From Mycobacterium sp. 1164966.3 (lineage in GTDB: Bacteria > Actinomycetota > Actinomycetes > Mycobacteriales > Mycobacteriaceae): DNA of 64,000 nucleotides. The stretch spans positions 1-64,000 of the forward strand of contig NZ_LZSG01000026.1 of the NCBI RefSeq assembly GCF_001665395.1, in the 5' to 3' direction. The position numbers and the translations under genes are program-made. This document shows, piece after piece, positions 35,801-43,597 of this stretch. Within the stretch, counting starts at the first letter, position 1; every line of letters begins with the position of its first letter. The notes under the pieces are model-generated. The model made no database searches. It was not told the origin of the DNA and saw only the letters and a list, made by a program, of their open reading frames with translations.

Positions 35801-36109
35801 GGTCAGCTGCGCCTTCGACTCGGCACTGATGAGTTGGCGGACCCGATCACGTACCGCGGCGACCTCGGGGCTGTCGACGGTGCCGTCGCGCGCGAGCAAT
35901 TGGATGACCAGATTCGCGGTGGTGCCGAAATGCTGGTCGAGGAACTCGTCGCCTTGCGACGATTCCGCAGCCGGATCGGTGTTTCCGCCCGTGCCGAGCT
36001 TGTCGGAGACCGACCCACCGAGCACGATGCTGATGCCGAACAACATCAGGACGGCCGCCAGCACCACTTTGGGGCGCCGCACGGTGTATGCGGCCAGCTG
36101 GCTCAACAC
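32885..36109 (-). CDS. MMPL/RND-family transporter with C-terminal FHA domain
   Basis: The 1074-aa protein has two repeated RND halves, each with a large periplasmic loop and a membrane block. The family motifs GLGLSIDFGLLMVSRFREE and AFSLSVDYEIFLLSRIKEA lie in TM4-equivalent positions. After the second membrane block comes a ~200-residue acidic/Pro cytoplasmic linker. An FHA phosphothreonine-binding domain follows (about residues 935-1040: CVIGRAPHG, EMSRAHIEVRVGD, VVVIDRNSTNGVFM). A fused FHA domain suggests control by a Ser/Thr kinase. GTG 36109 follows GGAAG. It lies 27 bases downstream of the TauD-like gene and is probably co-transcribed with it. Confidence 0.9.
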   Translation of the reverse strand: MLSQLAAYTVRRPKVVLAAVLMLFGISIVLGGSVSDKLGTGGNTDPAAESSQGDEFLDQHFGTTANLVIQLLARDGTVDSPEVAAVRDRVRQLISAESKAQLTRSFGDQGAGDLRSKDGRSGLMLVHVGGTTDEAAETAKRIIASLPVDPNVTVRAGGSLGVQQEIRDKVKHDLEISESIAVPISLAVLVIVFGGLIAAALPVVVGIVSIVSTLTVLLLMTTITDVSVHALTVATAFGLGLSIDFGLLMVSRFREECANGKDHHQAIVATVTTAGRTIVFSAATVTLAMTSLLVFPTYFLRSVGIAASATVLLSAFSAIVVLPALLTLLGKRVDSLAIIRRKTPLSADSLFWRRFAEVVTRRPMLYALPVVAVLLGLGIPFLSAQYATPDERALPKESNARLVAESLQREFQLDPSQAITLVTRADAGALKDLAADISRMDGVVQVNGPTGKYEHGQVVGPPPAKASGPSYAIVYLSVRADSDLAQHLVHDIRAKITDHRVEVGGPTATLIDSRAAITDQLPLAITLIAVATFILLFLFTGSVVVPIKALLLNLLVLSAVLGVMVWIFQEGHGASLLGIDPTPLNPSMVVLLCAIAFSLSVDYEIFLLSRIKEARDSGLSNDASTVIGLGRVGRIVTSAALLLTITLLSFANGLSFMKMFGIGTALAVVIDATIIRGVVVPAFLRLAGDLNWWAPRPLRWLHSRIGISEAPSDADAEAEVVSAVAPAPDVVPVPPAKQAAEEPAAPIAAVPPSEIEVIPGRHLVANVNGAVIVVAHRDRAPLSPRSVAAQQLAALADMVRRTDPKRLVEAFSRLSRETTWTRTLVDAGIIMPTPAGLEVLLCGSVTVALDNGTGQTLLHGHGRLVHRSVPVPAVAAVITVDELGQRPRPSTDGHGVYRLSGGTVAGQGAVIWSTPAAINGRVCAAPMESRPKRWVFLDDNSRFDINRDCVIGRAPHGTDAVRRGLRPVRIEDHAGEMSRAHIEVRVGDTEVVVIDRNSTNGVFMREPAQRGWTRLTPWEPVTWRPGAYVQIGGRILRLHVSADRLAQRGSRINVPHDISREPHAGTAQPAALAK

Positions 36110-36136
36110 GTCAGTGACTTCCGTTGTGCTCGGTGG

Positions 36137-37123
36137 TCAGTTTCGGGGCTCGCCTGCGAGCCACAGCCGTACCAGGCAGCGCCGGTCTGCCACCTCCGGC
36201 GCGTCGACGAAACTGCGCCGGTTGTGCAGGGTCACGTGGTTGTCGGCGAAGAAGACGTCGCCGGGACCGAGCGTGAATTCCGCGTGGTTAGCGGAGTCGT
36301 TGAGGATGCCGTCGAACGCGTCGAGGGCCTCGCGCTGGCGCTGGCTGAGCGGCCGGCCGGCGAGATGGTGGCCCAGTTCGATGAGCAGGCGGTTGTAGCG
36401 GATGCGGATGCCGTCCGGGGCGTCGGTGAAGATCGGGCTGACCGAGACCGGGTCCTCGCCCGGCGCGGTCTCCTTCGAGCGGTCGAAGCAGAATTCCCCG
36501 TAGAGTTCGTCCACCAGGTCGGGGCGCGTGTCGAACAGCGTGTTGTAGGCGGTGTGGCCGCTGACGATCAGGGATTCGCCGCCGGACACCGCCTTGCGCA
36601 GGCAGAGCAGCCCGAGAACGTCCGGGCGGCTGCCCGCGTAGGCGGGAGCCGAGTCGGTGTGGAAGATCATGCCCAGGTTGGTCTTGGACCCGCGTGCCTC
36701 CAGGAGCGATGCGCCGGTGTCCTGGACCAGGTAGACGCGGTCGCCCTGCCGGTTCTGTGGCTGCGGTCCGCCGAGGTAGGTGCCCAGGCCCCAGTAGAGC
36801 ATCGAGGCCTCCTCGTCCGACCATCCCTCGAGGGGCAGTCCGCGCAGCACGCTGAAGCCAGGCCCGAAGCGCAGGCAGTGGTGGATGCCGCGGGCGATCT
36901 CCGTGAGCGCGGGCTCCCGGAAGTCCGACGGCTCGACGGTGGCGAGCCGCCTGCCGCGACGCCGTAGCCGGTCGCGGATCCGAAGGCAGGCCGCAGCCTG
37001 ATGCGGTTCGACCGCGATCAGGTAGTCCCAGGCGCGCAGGCTGGAGTGATTCCAGACCGTCGGTCCGGTGATGGCCGCGCTACGGTTGGCCGGCGCGGTC
37101 TGGCTGGCTGACGTGGTGAGCAT
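36137..37123 (-). CDS. TauD/clavaminate-synthase-like dioxygenase
   Basis: The 328-aa protein has the Fe(II) facial triad HTD at His155/Asp157 (MIFHTDSAP) and the distal His region FFADNHVTLHNRRSF. It aligns with the clavaminate synthase-like branch by PGFSVLRGLPLEGWS and GTYLGGPQPQN. It would use 2-oxoglutarate to hydroxylate a small molecule, perhaps a lipid or amino-acid derivative. It sits between an AbrB-type membrane protein and the MMPL-FHA transporter, all on one strand, suggesting modification and export of a product. Confidence 0.85.
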   Translation of the reverse strand: MLTTSASQTAPANRSAAITGPTVWNHSSLRAWDYLIAVEPHQAAACLRIRDRLRRRGRRLATVEPSDFREPALTEIARGIHHCLRFGPGFSVLRGLPLEGWSDEEASMLYWGLGTYLGGPQPQNRQGDRVYLVQDTGASLLEARGSKTNLGMIFHTDSAPAYAGSRPDVLGLLCLRKAVSGGESLIVSGHTAYNTLFDTRPDLVDELYGEFCFDRSKETAPGEDPVSVSPIFTDAPDGIRIRYNRLLIELGHHLAGRPLSQRQREALDAFDGILNDSANHAEFTLGPGDVFFADNHVTLHNRRSFVDAPEVADRRCLVRLWLAGEPRN

Positions 37124-37212
37124 CCCCCTCGTCCCCTTTCATCTGGCTGGGGTGCGTTTCAGGGAGTGTGGCGATTGCGTCTCAATAAATTCTTGGAGCA
37201 TTCTGGCGATGC

Positions 37213-38229
37213 TCAGGCGGGGACCGGGATGAGTTCTCTGGTTGCCGGACTGTGCGGCGTGAACCTCAGGAAAAACCGTGCCACAAATGGTGCGGCGAAA
37301 AGCATCATCAGAATCCGGATGACTTGGGCCGCCATGACGAACGTCACGTTGGAGCCCGACGCCGCTGCCGTCCCAAGCACCGCGTAGACGCCTCCCGGGC
37401 TGGTCGCCAGGTATCCGTCGAGCATGCTCAGGCCGGCCAGGTGCGCGAGCACGACACCAAGACCGGCTGCGGCGAAGTTCAGCACCATGATCAACGCGAA
37501 TGCCCCCGGCAGGATCCGGCGGATCGACCGAAGCGACTCGCGGTTGAAGGCAAGCACCGTCTGCCAGACGATCAGCATGATGGCGGCCTGGACCAGCAGC
37601 ATCGGAACCGCAAGACCCGCTACCAGCCCGGAGAGTTCCAGAGCAATCGTGATTGCCATCGGACCCAGCAAGCCGGCTCCCGGCAGCCTCACCAACCGAC
37701 CGCTGACAGCGCCTGCGACAACGATGACCGCGCTCAGCGGTATGCCGAAATACCAAGGGAGATATTGTGTTTCGTCTGAATGAGCGGTATGCGCCGCGGA
37801 TGCGTGGTAGAAAACGGTCACGACGACGGGCATGGCAGCCGTGATCAGCGCCACGCGGAAGTATTGGACTGCGGCGACGACGCGGTCGTCGGCGCCGAGT
37901 TCGCGGGCGATGGCGACCAGCCCGGACGAGCCGCCCGCCACGAGCGCGAGACCGCCTGTCAGGGGACTGATGTCACGGTGCAGCCCGAGCAGCGCGCCGC
38001 CCGCGACACTGATGACCAGGGTGCCGGCGGCGACGGCGACAACGATCGTCCAATGCGAGCCCAGCGCCGCGAACGAGATGCTGCGCACCATCAGCCCGGT
38101 GTAGACGCCGAGCAAGCCCTGCGCCGCCAAGCTCGCTGCCGGCATCGCTAAAGGCGCGCGCCGCGCCAACGCCCACGCGAAAACTCCGCAGCCGAGGGCG
38201 ACGACGAGGAGGTCGATCGGGTTCATCAT
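37213..38229 (-). CDS. AbrB-family membrane protein (two AbrB duplication domains)
   Basis: The 338-aa protein has about ten membrane helices in two similar halves, each with a GLLGVYTGLMVRS or GLLGPMAITIALELSGL-type segment followed by a Gly-rich turn. YLATSPGGVYAVLGTAAASGSNVTFVMAAQVIRI is the hallmark of the PF05145 AbrB membrane family. Databases often mislabel these as ammonia monooxygenase or transcriptional regulator; nothing here shows either activity. It is probably a transporter and heads the AbrB-TauD-MMPL run. Confidence 0.82.
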   Translation of the reverse strand: MMNPIDLLVVALGCGVFAWALARRAPLAMPAASLAAQGLLGVYTGLMVRSISFAALGSHWTIVVAVAAGTLVISVAGGALLGLHRDISPLTGGLALVAGGSSGLVAIARELGADDRVVAAVQYFRVALITAAMPVVVTVFYHASAAHTAHSDETQYLPWYFGIPLSAVIVVAGAVSGRLVRLPGAGLLGPMAITIALELSGLVAGLAVPMLLVQAAIMLIVWQTVLAFNRESLRSIRRILPGAFALIMVLNFAAAGLGVVLAHLAGLSMLDGYLATSPGGVYAVLGTAAASGSNVTFVMAAQVIRILMMLFAAPFVARFFLRFTPHSPATRELIPVPA

Positions 38230-38334
38230 GTGGTCCGTGCTCGTGTGCCGCGGATTGTTGCCGGGGCGCTCCGTTACGTACGGGCCGAGTGTCGAATGAA
38301 TGCCTTGGCGGATTCTTGATACGCAGGTACGACA

Positions 38335-39276
38335 TCAGGACGGCTCGGCGTGCGCGGCGACCCACGCATCGACTTGTGTCCAGGTCCGTTCGAGCCAAGG
38401 TCCTATCCGGTTTGGCGGCGGGATCCGAGCGGCCGGTATCACGACGGTGCGGATCAGTAGCTTCCGGTGGATGGGTAGCTGCCACCAGGGGCGGGCCCGC
38501 CCGTCGGCGCAGAAGCCGTTGTGAGTCACCACCAGCACGTTGGCATTCGGCGCTCCCGCCACCGCAGCGGCGGCACCACTACTGCGTGGCGGCAGCGTAT
38601 GGGATTGCCGCAACGCATGGCGGGCGGCGCGAAACCCGCGGGTCGAACGGAGTTGCCTAATCGCTTTGCGCCATCGCGGCCAACTGAAATTCGCGCCCTC
38701 TGGAAACAGCAGCATCGCCTGCCCCCCGACGAGCGACTCGGCCAAGGAGCGGATTTGTCTGCGTGCGCGGTCGCCGCGGTTGAGGAAGCACAGGCATCCC
38801 AATTCGCCGGCAAAGTCAAGTACCGGGTCGCACCGTAGGACGGACTTGAGCACAATCCGTAACTGCAGCCGGTATTCGATGGCGAGCAGCCACGCCACCA
38901 GCGCGCTGTCTCCGGGTCCGCAGTGGCGGGACAACACGATCACCGGCTCATCGCGCGGTATCGCGTCGGGTTTCACCGAGGCCGGCTCAACCACGACTTC
39001 GACGTCGAGGATTTTGTCCACGGCAGCATACGTTGACGTGAGTACGTCCTGCATAAGTCGATCGCAGTCGCGATTTCCACCCAAAAGCTTTGCCAGAGTG
39101 CGCAGTTCGATGGCTGCATAGGCCATCAGCACAGCGACCGTGCGCGCGGGCCGGCTCGACCGGGTGAAAAGTCCCGCCACACCTGCGCCGGTGAGCAGCA
39201 GGGGCCCCGCGATCAATATCGCAACCATCAGGATGGCCACGAACGGCACGGTGAAAGCCCGACGCAGCAGTGTCAT
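38335..39276 (-). CDS. Lysophospholipid acyltransferase-like membrane protein
   Basis: The 313-aa protein has an N-terminal membrane helix pair (VPFVAILMVAILIAGPLLLTGAGVAGLF) and the PlsC-type active-site motif HxxxxD in LSRHCGPGDSALVAW. A second motif, LLFPEGANFSW, stands in place of the usual FPEGTRS. It would acylate a lysophospholipid or glycerol-phosphate backbone. Its start overlaps the patatin-like phospholipase stop by four bases. The two may form a deacylation-reacylation (lipid remodelling) pair. Confidence 0.83.
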   Translation of the reverse strand: MTLLRRAFTVPFVAILMVAILIAGPLLLTGAGVAGLFTRSSRPARTVAVLMAYAAIELRTLAKLLGGNRDCDRLMQDVLTSTYAAVDKILDVEVVVEPASVKPDAIPRDEPVIVLSRHCGPGDSALVAWLLAIEYRLQLRIVLKSVLRCDPVLDFAGELGCLCFLNRGDRARRQIRSLAESLVGGQAMLLFPEGANFSWPRWRKAIRQLRSTRGFRAARHALRQSHTLPPRSSGAAAAVAGAPNANVLVVTHNGFCADGRARPWWQLPIHRKLLIRTVVIPAARIPPPNRIGPWLERTWTQVDAWVAAHAEPS

Positions 39277-40100
39277 AACTGCCCCCGCAGGTATTCGCGG
39301 GCCGCTTCATAGGCCAGTTCCGCGCGTCCAGCGACGCGGCGTGTGTCGCGATACCGCAGATTTGACCATGTCGCGGACGGTCGCTGCGGCAACCCGGTCG
39401 GGAGGACATGGACCTTCACTTCTGAACCCACCCGTTCGAGATCGCTGAAGAAGCGATGTCGCCGTGAAATCTCGAAGGCGACGAAGGCGACCTCCCACAA
39501 GAAACGCGGTGCGGCGAGGTCTTCCTCCAAACGTCCGACATGCAGAACCCAGATGGTGTCGGCGCCGCGGCTAACCGCCCTACCCAGTGGGATGCTGTTC
39601 ACGAGGCCACCGTCGAAGAAGTGCTCGTCGCCGATTCGCACCGGCGGGAAGACACCCGGCAATGCGCACGAGGCCAGGACGGGCTCTACCAATTCTCCGT
39701 TGCCGAACCAGTGCTCGCGGGCACGCTCGATGCTGGCCGCCACGCACTCGAACGGAACGGCGAGATCCTCGAATGTCCGCGCCGGCAAGCGCTCGCGCAA
39801 CATCCGACGAAGCGCCCCATTGCCGTGGAGCGCTGTCTTGCGCCTCACCAGGCCGGCGAGCCGGCCGGCTAACGAACCCCCGAGCATGTCGTTTCGGCTA
39901 AGCGCCTCCCACATTTCCACCAGCCGTTGGGCACCCTCAGGTGTGGGATCGGCGGCAATAGCGGCCCCATTGATCGCACCAACTGAAGTGCCGCACACAA
40001 AGTCTGGCCGCACTCCCGACTCGAGCAGCGCGCGAGCCATACCAACCTCAGCCGCTCCAAGCAGGCCGCCCCCACCGAGGACGAGGGCGTGGTATGTCAT
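39273..40100 (-). CDS. Patatin-like phospholipase
   Basis: The 275-aa protein has the oxyanion-hole motif GGGGLLGAAEVG, the nucleophile elbow GTSVGAINGA (Ser in GxSxG), and the catalytic dyad Asp in FFDGGLVNSIPL. These define a complete patatin hydrolase, expected to release fatty acids from lipids. There is no signal peptide, so it should act in the cytoplasm or at the inner face of the membrane. It overlaps the acyltransferase gene downstream. Confidence 0.9.
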   Translation of the reverse strand: MTYHALVLGGGGLLGAAEVGMARALLESGVRPDFVCGTSVGAINGAAIAADPTPEGAQRLVEMWEALSRNDMLGGSLAGRLAGLVRRKTALHGNGALRRMLRERLPARTFEDLAVPFECVAASIERAREHWFGNGELVEPVLASCALPGVFPPVRIGDEHFFDGGLVNSIPLGRAVSRGADTIWVLHVGRLEEDLAAPRFLWEVAFVAFEISRRHRFFSDLERVGSEVKVHVLPTGLPQRPSATWSNLRYRDTRRVAGRAELAYEAAREYLRGQL

Positions 40101-40314
40101 TCAGAACGTATACCCACGCAACCGTGTGCATCGCGCCGGATTAGGCGCCCCGCGGGTCTTTGCCGAGACTTCCGCCGTATTGATGCCGGTGCCGGAATCT
40201 CGGCCTCGTGGACGAATTGCCCGATCTGTGCCACCCCAGAATCCAACTCTCCCAGCGACAGTCGTCGCCGACGGGCAGCTGCGACCGGCACGCCACCGGC
40301 ACTTGTTGTACTTA

Positions 40315-40339
40315 TGTTAATTAGCGCCCTCGGGGGGTA
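40315..40339 (+). promoter_or_regulatory. SigF-like promoter upstream of the small membrane peptide gene
   Basis: TGTTA (40315-40319), 15 bases, then GGGTA (40335-40339) resembles the mycobacterial SigF consensus GGTTT-N15-GGGTA. The spacing is identical to the site upstream of the gas vesicle operon. The -10 lies 28 bases before the ATG at 40368, with AAGGAG in between. Confidence 0.45.
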
Positions 40340-40367
40340 CCCCACACTTCAGATAAGGAGCGCGAAG

Positions 40368-40574
40368 ATGCAAGCGTTGAATGGACTGCTCGGAGTGGTG
40401 TTAGGACTCCTCGGAGCGGTACTTGGTGTGGTGTTAGGAATTCTCGCGGGCGTGGTCTGGCTGCTCGGCTTGTTGCTGTGCGTGACAGTGCTTTTGATAC
40501 CGCTCGGGATACCAGTGATGAAGCTCGGCGGCCGCCTGTTCGGCCTCGCCGGGGATCTGATGCACATCGGTTGA
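40368..40574 (+). CDS. Small Gly/Leu/Val-rich membrane protein, 68 aa
   Basis: ATG 40368 is preceded by AAGGAG at 40355-40360. The protein is nearly all hydrophobic: MQALNGLLGVVLGLLGAVLG, a continuing VVLGILAGVVWLLGLLL helix, then LIPLGIPVMKLGGRLFGLAGDL. The small-residue spacing (GxxxG-like) suggests tight helix packing or oligomerisation. It has no named family that I know. The frame is open back to 40089, but the ribosome binding site fixes the start. It shares a SigF-like promoter type with the gas vesicle operon 1.3 kb downstream. Confidence 0.7.
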   Translation: MQALNGLLGVVLGLLGAVLGVVLGILAGVVWLLGLLLCVTVLLIPLGIPVMKLGGRLFGLAGDLMHIG

Positions 40575-41593
40575 CCTGACGGGAAGTCCGGCGGCCGAGT
40601 GGGTCGCAGCGGTGGGCCCGAAGGCGTCGGTCCGGACGCAGACGGTTACGCCTCCTGCGACCGAGTCGCATATCGCGTCGTCCACGAGATCGCTTGTGTT
40701 GTTGGGCCTTACATACGATCTGTGTCCGCTGCTCAGGCCCGTCCATGAACCGGACACGGCAGCCGCCTACGTGCCGTCCGACAGGAAACGATGATCCACT
40801 TGAGCCTTGCCAGTTTGCCAACTAGAACAGGTTCGCCTCCGTTCGATTGGTTGCCTTCGAAAATGTTCTCGGTTGGGGGACTGGGTTATTCGACGTGACA
40901 GCTGCACTCGCGGGCATTATTCGGCCGGCGTCGTGGGGGCGACCGACGATTAAACGCGAGGAAGTCACTGACGGACTTCCGCAAACTGCCTGGCGAAGCA
41001 TCGATGTTCAGCGAGGACTCCGAGGCGAAAACGCTTTCTCCGCGGCCGCAATTTGCACGCCCGCGACATGACTAAGGCTTCTAGCCGGTGCGAATACGGC
41101 GACTTGCATCGATCACGACGCGCCGTCCACGGAATGAACAAACGATATCTGGGTCTGCATGCTTTGGTGAGAACCATTGTGTTGGAGGGGTTTTGGCGGC
41201 ACCTCTCGACAATAGCCGGGAATCTCAGCGCGCCGATTCCGGCCGTTGGTAATTAGACGTGCATGTAATAGGTGGCTCGGTCACGACTGGCTGCAAGCGG
41301 CTACGTTGAGCTGGTGCAGCTGGGTTACTGGACCGAGGTTTCATCACCGATCCGAGTCCCGATATGCCGCATGTCGCCATGGCTGCCGGCAACTTCACGA
41401 CGCTAATTCTCCAGAGCCGGCTTATTATCCCGCCCGGTGAGCCGGTCAATATTCACCCAAGTAAATATAGATCATCTAACTCAAACAATACTTGTTTTAC
41501 AGCGGTTTAATAACCTTATCGGCAACAAATAGCACGGTGCTTTTTGGACGTTGTTAGCTACGTCAACGTAAGGAGGCAATATCTAGGGCGCCA

Positions 41594-41610
41594 GGGTAGC
41601 TGAGCTACCC
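41594..41610. other. Perfect 17-base palindrome
   Basis: GGGTAGCTGAGCTACCC has 8-base arms around one base. It lies 123 bases upstream of the gvp -10 element and 18 bases after an orphan AAGGAGG. It may be an operator or RNA hairpin. It resembles a tRNA D-arm word only superficially. Confidence 0.5.
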
Positions 41611-41732
41611 GACTATGCCGTTGAACTGCAGGTGAGCGGCCATATCTCGCGCGGCAGGCAATCCTTGAGGGGTTGTCAGTGCGCCCGCACCGAGCCGCCG
41701 CAAAAAAACGTTGGCAAATTAACTGGGATCTC

Positions 41733-41757
41733 GGTTAATGCTTCCGCTGATCGGGTA
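41733..41757 (+). promoter_or_regulatory. SigF-like promoter of the gas vesicle operon
   Basis: GGTTA (41733-41737), exactly 15 bases, GGGTA (41753-41757) differs at one position from the SigF consensus GGTTT-N15-GGGTA. It would start transcription about 100 bases before the first gvp gene at 41865. No competing SigA-type promoter stands out nearer the gene. Confidence 0.55.
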
Positions 41758-41864
41758 GCCGACGAATATGCACCCATTTTAAGCCCTCGGGACGGCTTCG
41801 GAAGGGTTTCGCCGGTATTGCTCCGGCTGCAGTGACAAACGAATCGACACTAGGAGAGTAGGAC

Positions 41865-42569
41865 ATGTCGAACGGAGCCAAAGTCGCGCTGGCGGTGGGT
41901 GCTGGATACCTACTGGGAAGAACGCGCAAGATGCGGTTCGCGCTGATGCTCGCGGCGGCCGGGATAACCGGTAAGTTCCCGGCCCGTCCGGCCGATGTGG
42001 TGGCGCACGGCCTCAAATCGCTCGGCGGGTCGGCCGAGCTGAGTCGGCTGACCGAGCAATTGCGCGGCGAGGTGCTGGGAGCGGCAAGATCGGCCGCGCT
42101 TACGGCAGTGACAAATCAGGTCGATTCGCTCAACGATCGGTTGCAAGGGGTCACGACAGCCGTCGGTGCCGATGAAGTGCTCGATGACGTCGACAGGACC
42201 GTCGGTGACACCGTGGGCATAGTCGGCGGGCGGCGGCGTACGCGGCCCGCCGAGGACGAGTATCCCGAAGAGGATGATGCCTACGACGAGCCGGAATATG
42301 AGGACGAGGAACCGCTTGACGTCGACGAGGTGGACGACGATGACGACGAGGACCTTGATGACAGCGACATCGACGAGGAGCCGATCGAAGAGGAAGAGCC
42401 GCAGCCGCCGGTAACGAGACGGCGGGCGAGCAGAAGGGCCGTCGCACCCCGGACGTCGATAAGACGGGCGACGCGGGCGGCTTCACACGAAGAGTCGCGC
42501 GCCGGGGCCGCAAGACACCAGCGAGCAGCGGCGCCGACAAAGCGTTCGACTGTGCGGCGAGGTCGGTGA
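41865..42569 (+). CDS. Gas vesicle cluster protein, GvpY-like by position
   Basis: The 234-aa product starts with a small hydrophobic segment (VALAVGAGYLLGRTRKMRFALMLAAAGIT) like that of the 'Y' protein of Streptomyces-type gas vesicle clusters. A helical region (LSRLTEQLRGEVLGAARSAALTAVTNQVDSLNDRLQG) follows. Then come a ~70-residue run that is almost all Asp/Glu, and a ~60-residue Arg/Ala/Ser tail. The second half should be disordered with opposite charge blocks. AGGAGA precedes ATG 41865. The stop overlaps the next gene region. The role is unknown. Confidence 0.75.
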   Translation: MSNGAKVALAVGAGYLLGRTRKMRFALMLAAAGITGKFPARPADVVAHGLKSLGGSAELSRLTEQLRGEVLGAARSAALTAVTNQVDSLNDRLQGVTTAVGADEVLDDVDRTVGDTVGIVGGRRRTRPAEDEYPEEDDAYDEPEYEDEEPLDVDEVDDDDDEDLDDSDIDEEPIEEEEPQPPVTRRRASRRAVAPRTSIRRATRAASHEESRAGAARHQRAAAPTKRSTVRRGR

Positions 42570-42574
42570 TAACG

Positions 42575-43597
42575 ATGGCGCAGACAGCCAAGGCGGCGAA
42601 GCGGCAGCCCGGCCGCGGCAAGCAAGCCACTGAGAACGATCTACCGCCAGGCCAATTGCGGACCTCTCTGCAACAGTTGGCGAGCACACTGACCGATCGC
42701 GCGGTTTCGTCGATGTCAGGCCGGCTTAGCGGTGCAACGGAGCGTTTGACCGATTACTCGCAGGGCGGTGGAGACAGTGGACTGCTGTCAGCCGTTACCG
42801 GTCTGGATGATCTGACTACACCGGTCAAGACCGCCGTCAAGACGGGGTTGAGCAACGCCGGCGAGAAGGTTACCGGCACACTCAAGAACGCCGCTGGGTC
42901 ACTATTCGGCGGAAAGGGCAAGGGCGGAAAGAAGTCCAAGATCACCAACATCGTCGAGAACGTTGACGTAGGTGCGCCTGTGGAGCTGGTGTACCAGCAG
43001 TGGACGCAGTTCGCGGAGTTCCCGAAGTACATGAAGAAGCTGGAACAGGTAGAACAGGAGTCCGACGAGAAGTTGCGGTGGAAGGCGCAGGTCTTCCTCT
43101 CGCACCGCAGCTGGGAGTCGACGATCACGGAGCAGATTCCTAACGAGCGCATCGTCTGGAAATCCAAGGGCGACAAGGGCTATCTCGACGGCGCGGTCAC
43201 ATTCCACGAACTGGCGCCTAACCTCACCCGTGTGGTCGTGGTTCTGGAGTACCACCCGCAGGGGCTCTTCGAGCGGACCGGCAATCTGTGGCGAGCTCAA
43301 GGTCGGCGAATCAGGCTGGAGCTGAAGAACTTCCAGCGTTATGTGATGACCCAGACCGTGCTGCACCCCAACGATGTCGAGGGCTGGGAGGGCGAAATCC
43401 GCGACGGCGAAGTGGTCGACGACGGACGCGAGAAAGAAGGCGAAGAAGACAAGCGAACGAAATCCGGTTCAGGGACCAAGCAAAGGCGAACAACTGACCA
43501 AAGTCGCACATCCAGGCGTGCCAGCTCCAGCCGCACGAGTGGACGCACGACTTCCAGCCGGCGCCGTGTCCCGGCCAAGGGAGGGAATAGAGCATGA
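42575..43597 (+). CDS. Gas vesicle cluster SRPBCC protein, GvpZ-like
   Basis: The 340-aa protein has a Lys/Gln-rich N-terminus, an amphipathic middle, and an SRPBCC/polyketide-cyclase-like domain from about residue 125 ([40 protein letters not shown]...[24 protein letters not shown]...[13 protein letters not shown]). A Ser/Thr/Arg-rich tail follows. Streptomyces-type gvp clusters carry a similar gene (Z). The start is ATG 42575 ([10 protein letters not shown]) or GTG 42566, which overlaps the previous stop. It ends in a four-base overlap with gvpA. Confidence 0.78.
   Translation: MAQTAKAAKRQPGRGKQATENDLPPGQLRTSLQQLASTLTDRAVSSMSGRLSGATERLTDYSQGGGDSGLLSAVTGLDDLTTPVKTAVKTGLSNAGEKVTGTLKNAAGSLFGGKGKGGKKSKITNIVENVDVGAPVELVYQQWTQFAEFPKYMKKLEQVEQESDEKLRWKAQVFLSHRSWESTITEQIPNERIVWKSKGDKGYLDGAVTFHELAPNLTRVVVVLEYHPQGLFERTGNLWRAQGRRIRLELKNFQRYVMTQTVLHPNDVEGWEGEIRDGEVVDDGREKEGEEDKRTKSGSGTKQRRTTDQSRTSRRASSSRTSGRTTSSRRRVPAKGGNRA

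Larger units (their letters stand above)
40575..41864. other. 1.29-kb non-coding region upstream of the gas vesicle operon
   Basis: No convincing gene is visible. The right half is markedly AT-rich: 41461-41520 contains 17 G/C of 60. A perfect AAGGAGG (41570-41576) has no start codon after it. A 17-base palindrome is at 41594-41610 and a SigF-like promoter at 41733-41757. It could hold a decayed gene, a long leader or small RNA, or a silencer-bound regulatory region. Confidence 0.6.

Noticed and set aside
40575..41450. Short frames (for example 40847-41071, 41053-41256)
   Set aside because: No ribosome binding sites, recognisable domains or codon bias; treated as non-coding.
41590..41640. 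tRNA-like words (GTAGCT, GAGCTACCCGAC, TTGAACTGCAGG) upstream of gvp
   Set aside because: No acceptor stem, anticodon loop or T arm can be built; the words come from the 17-base palindrome.
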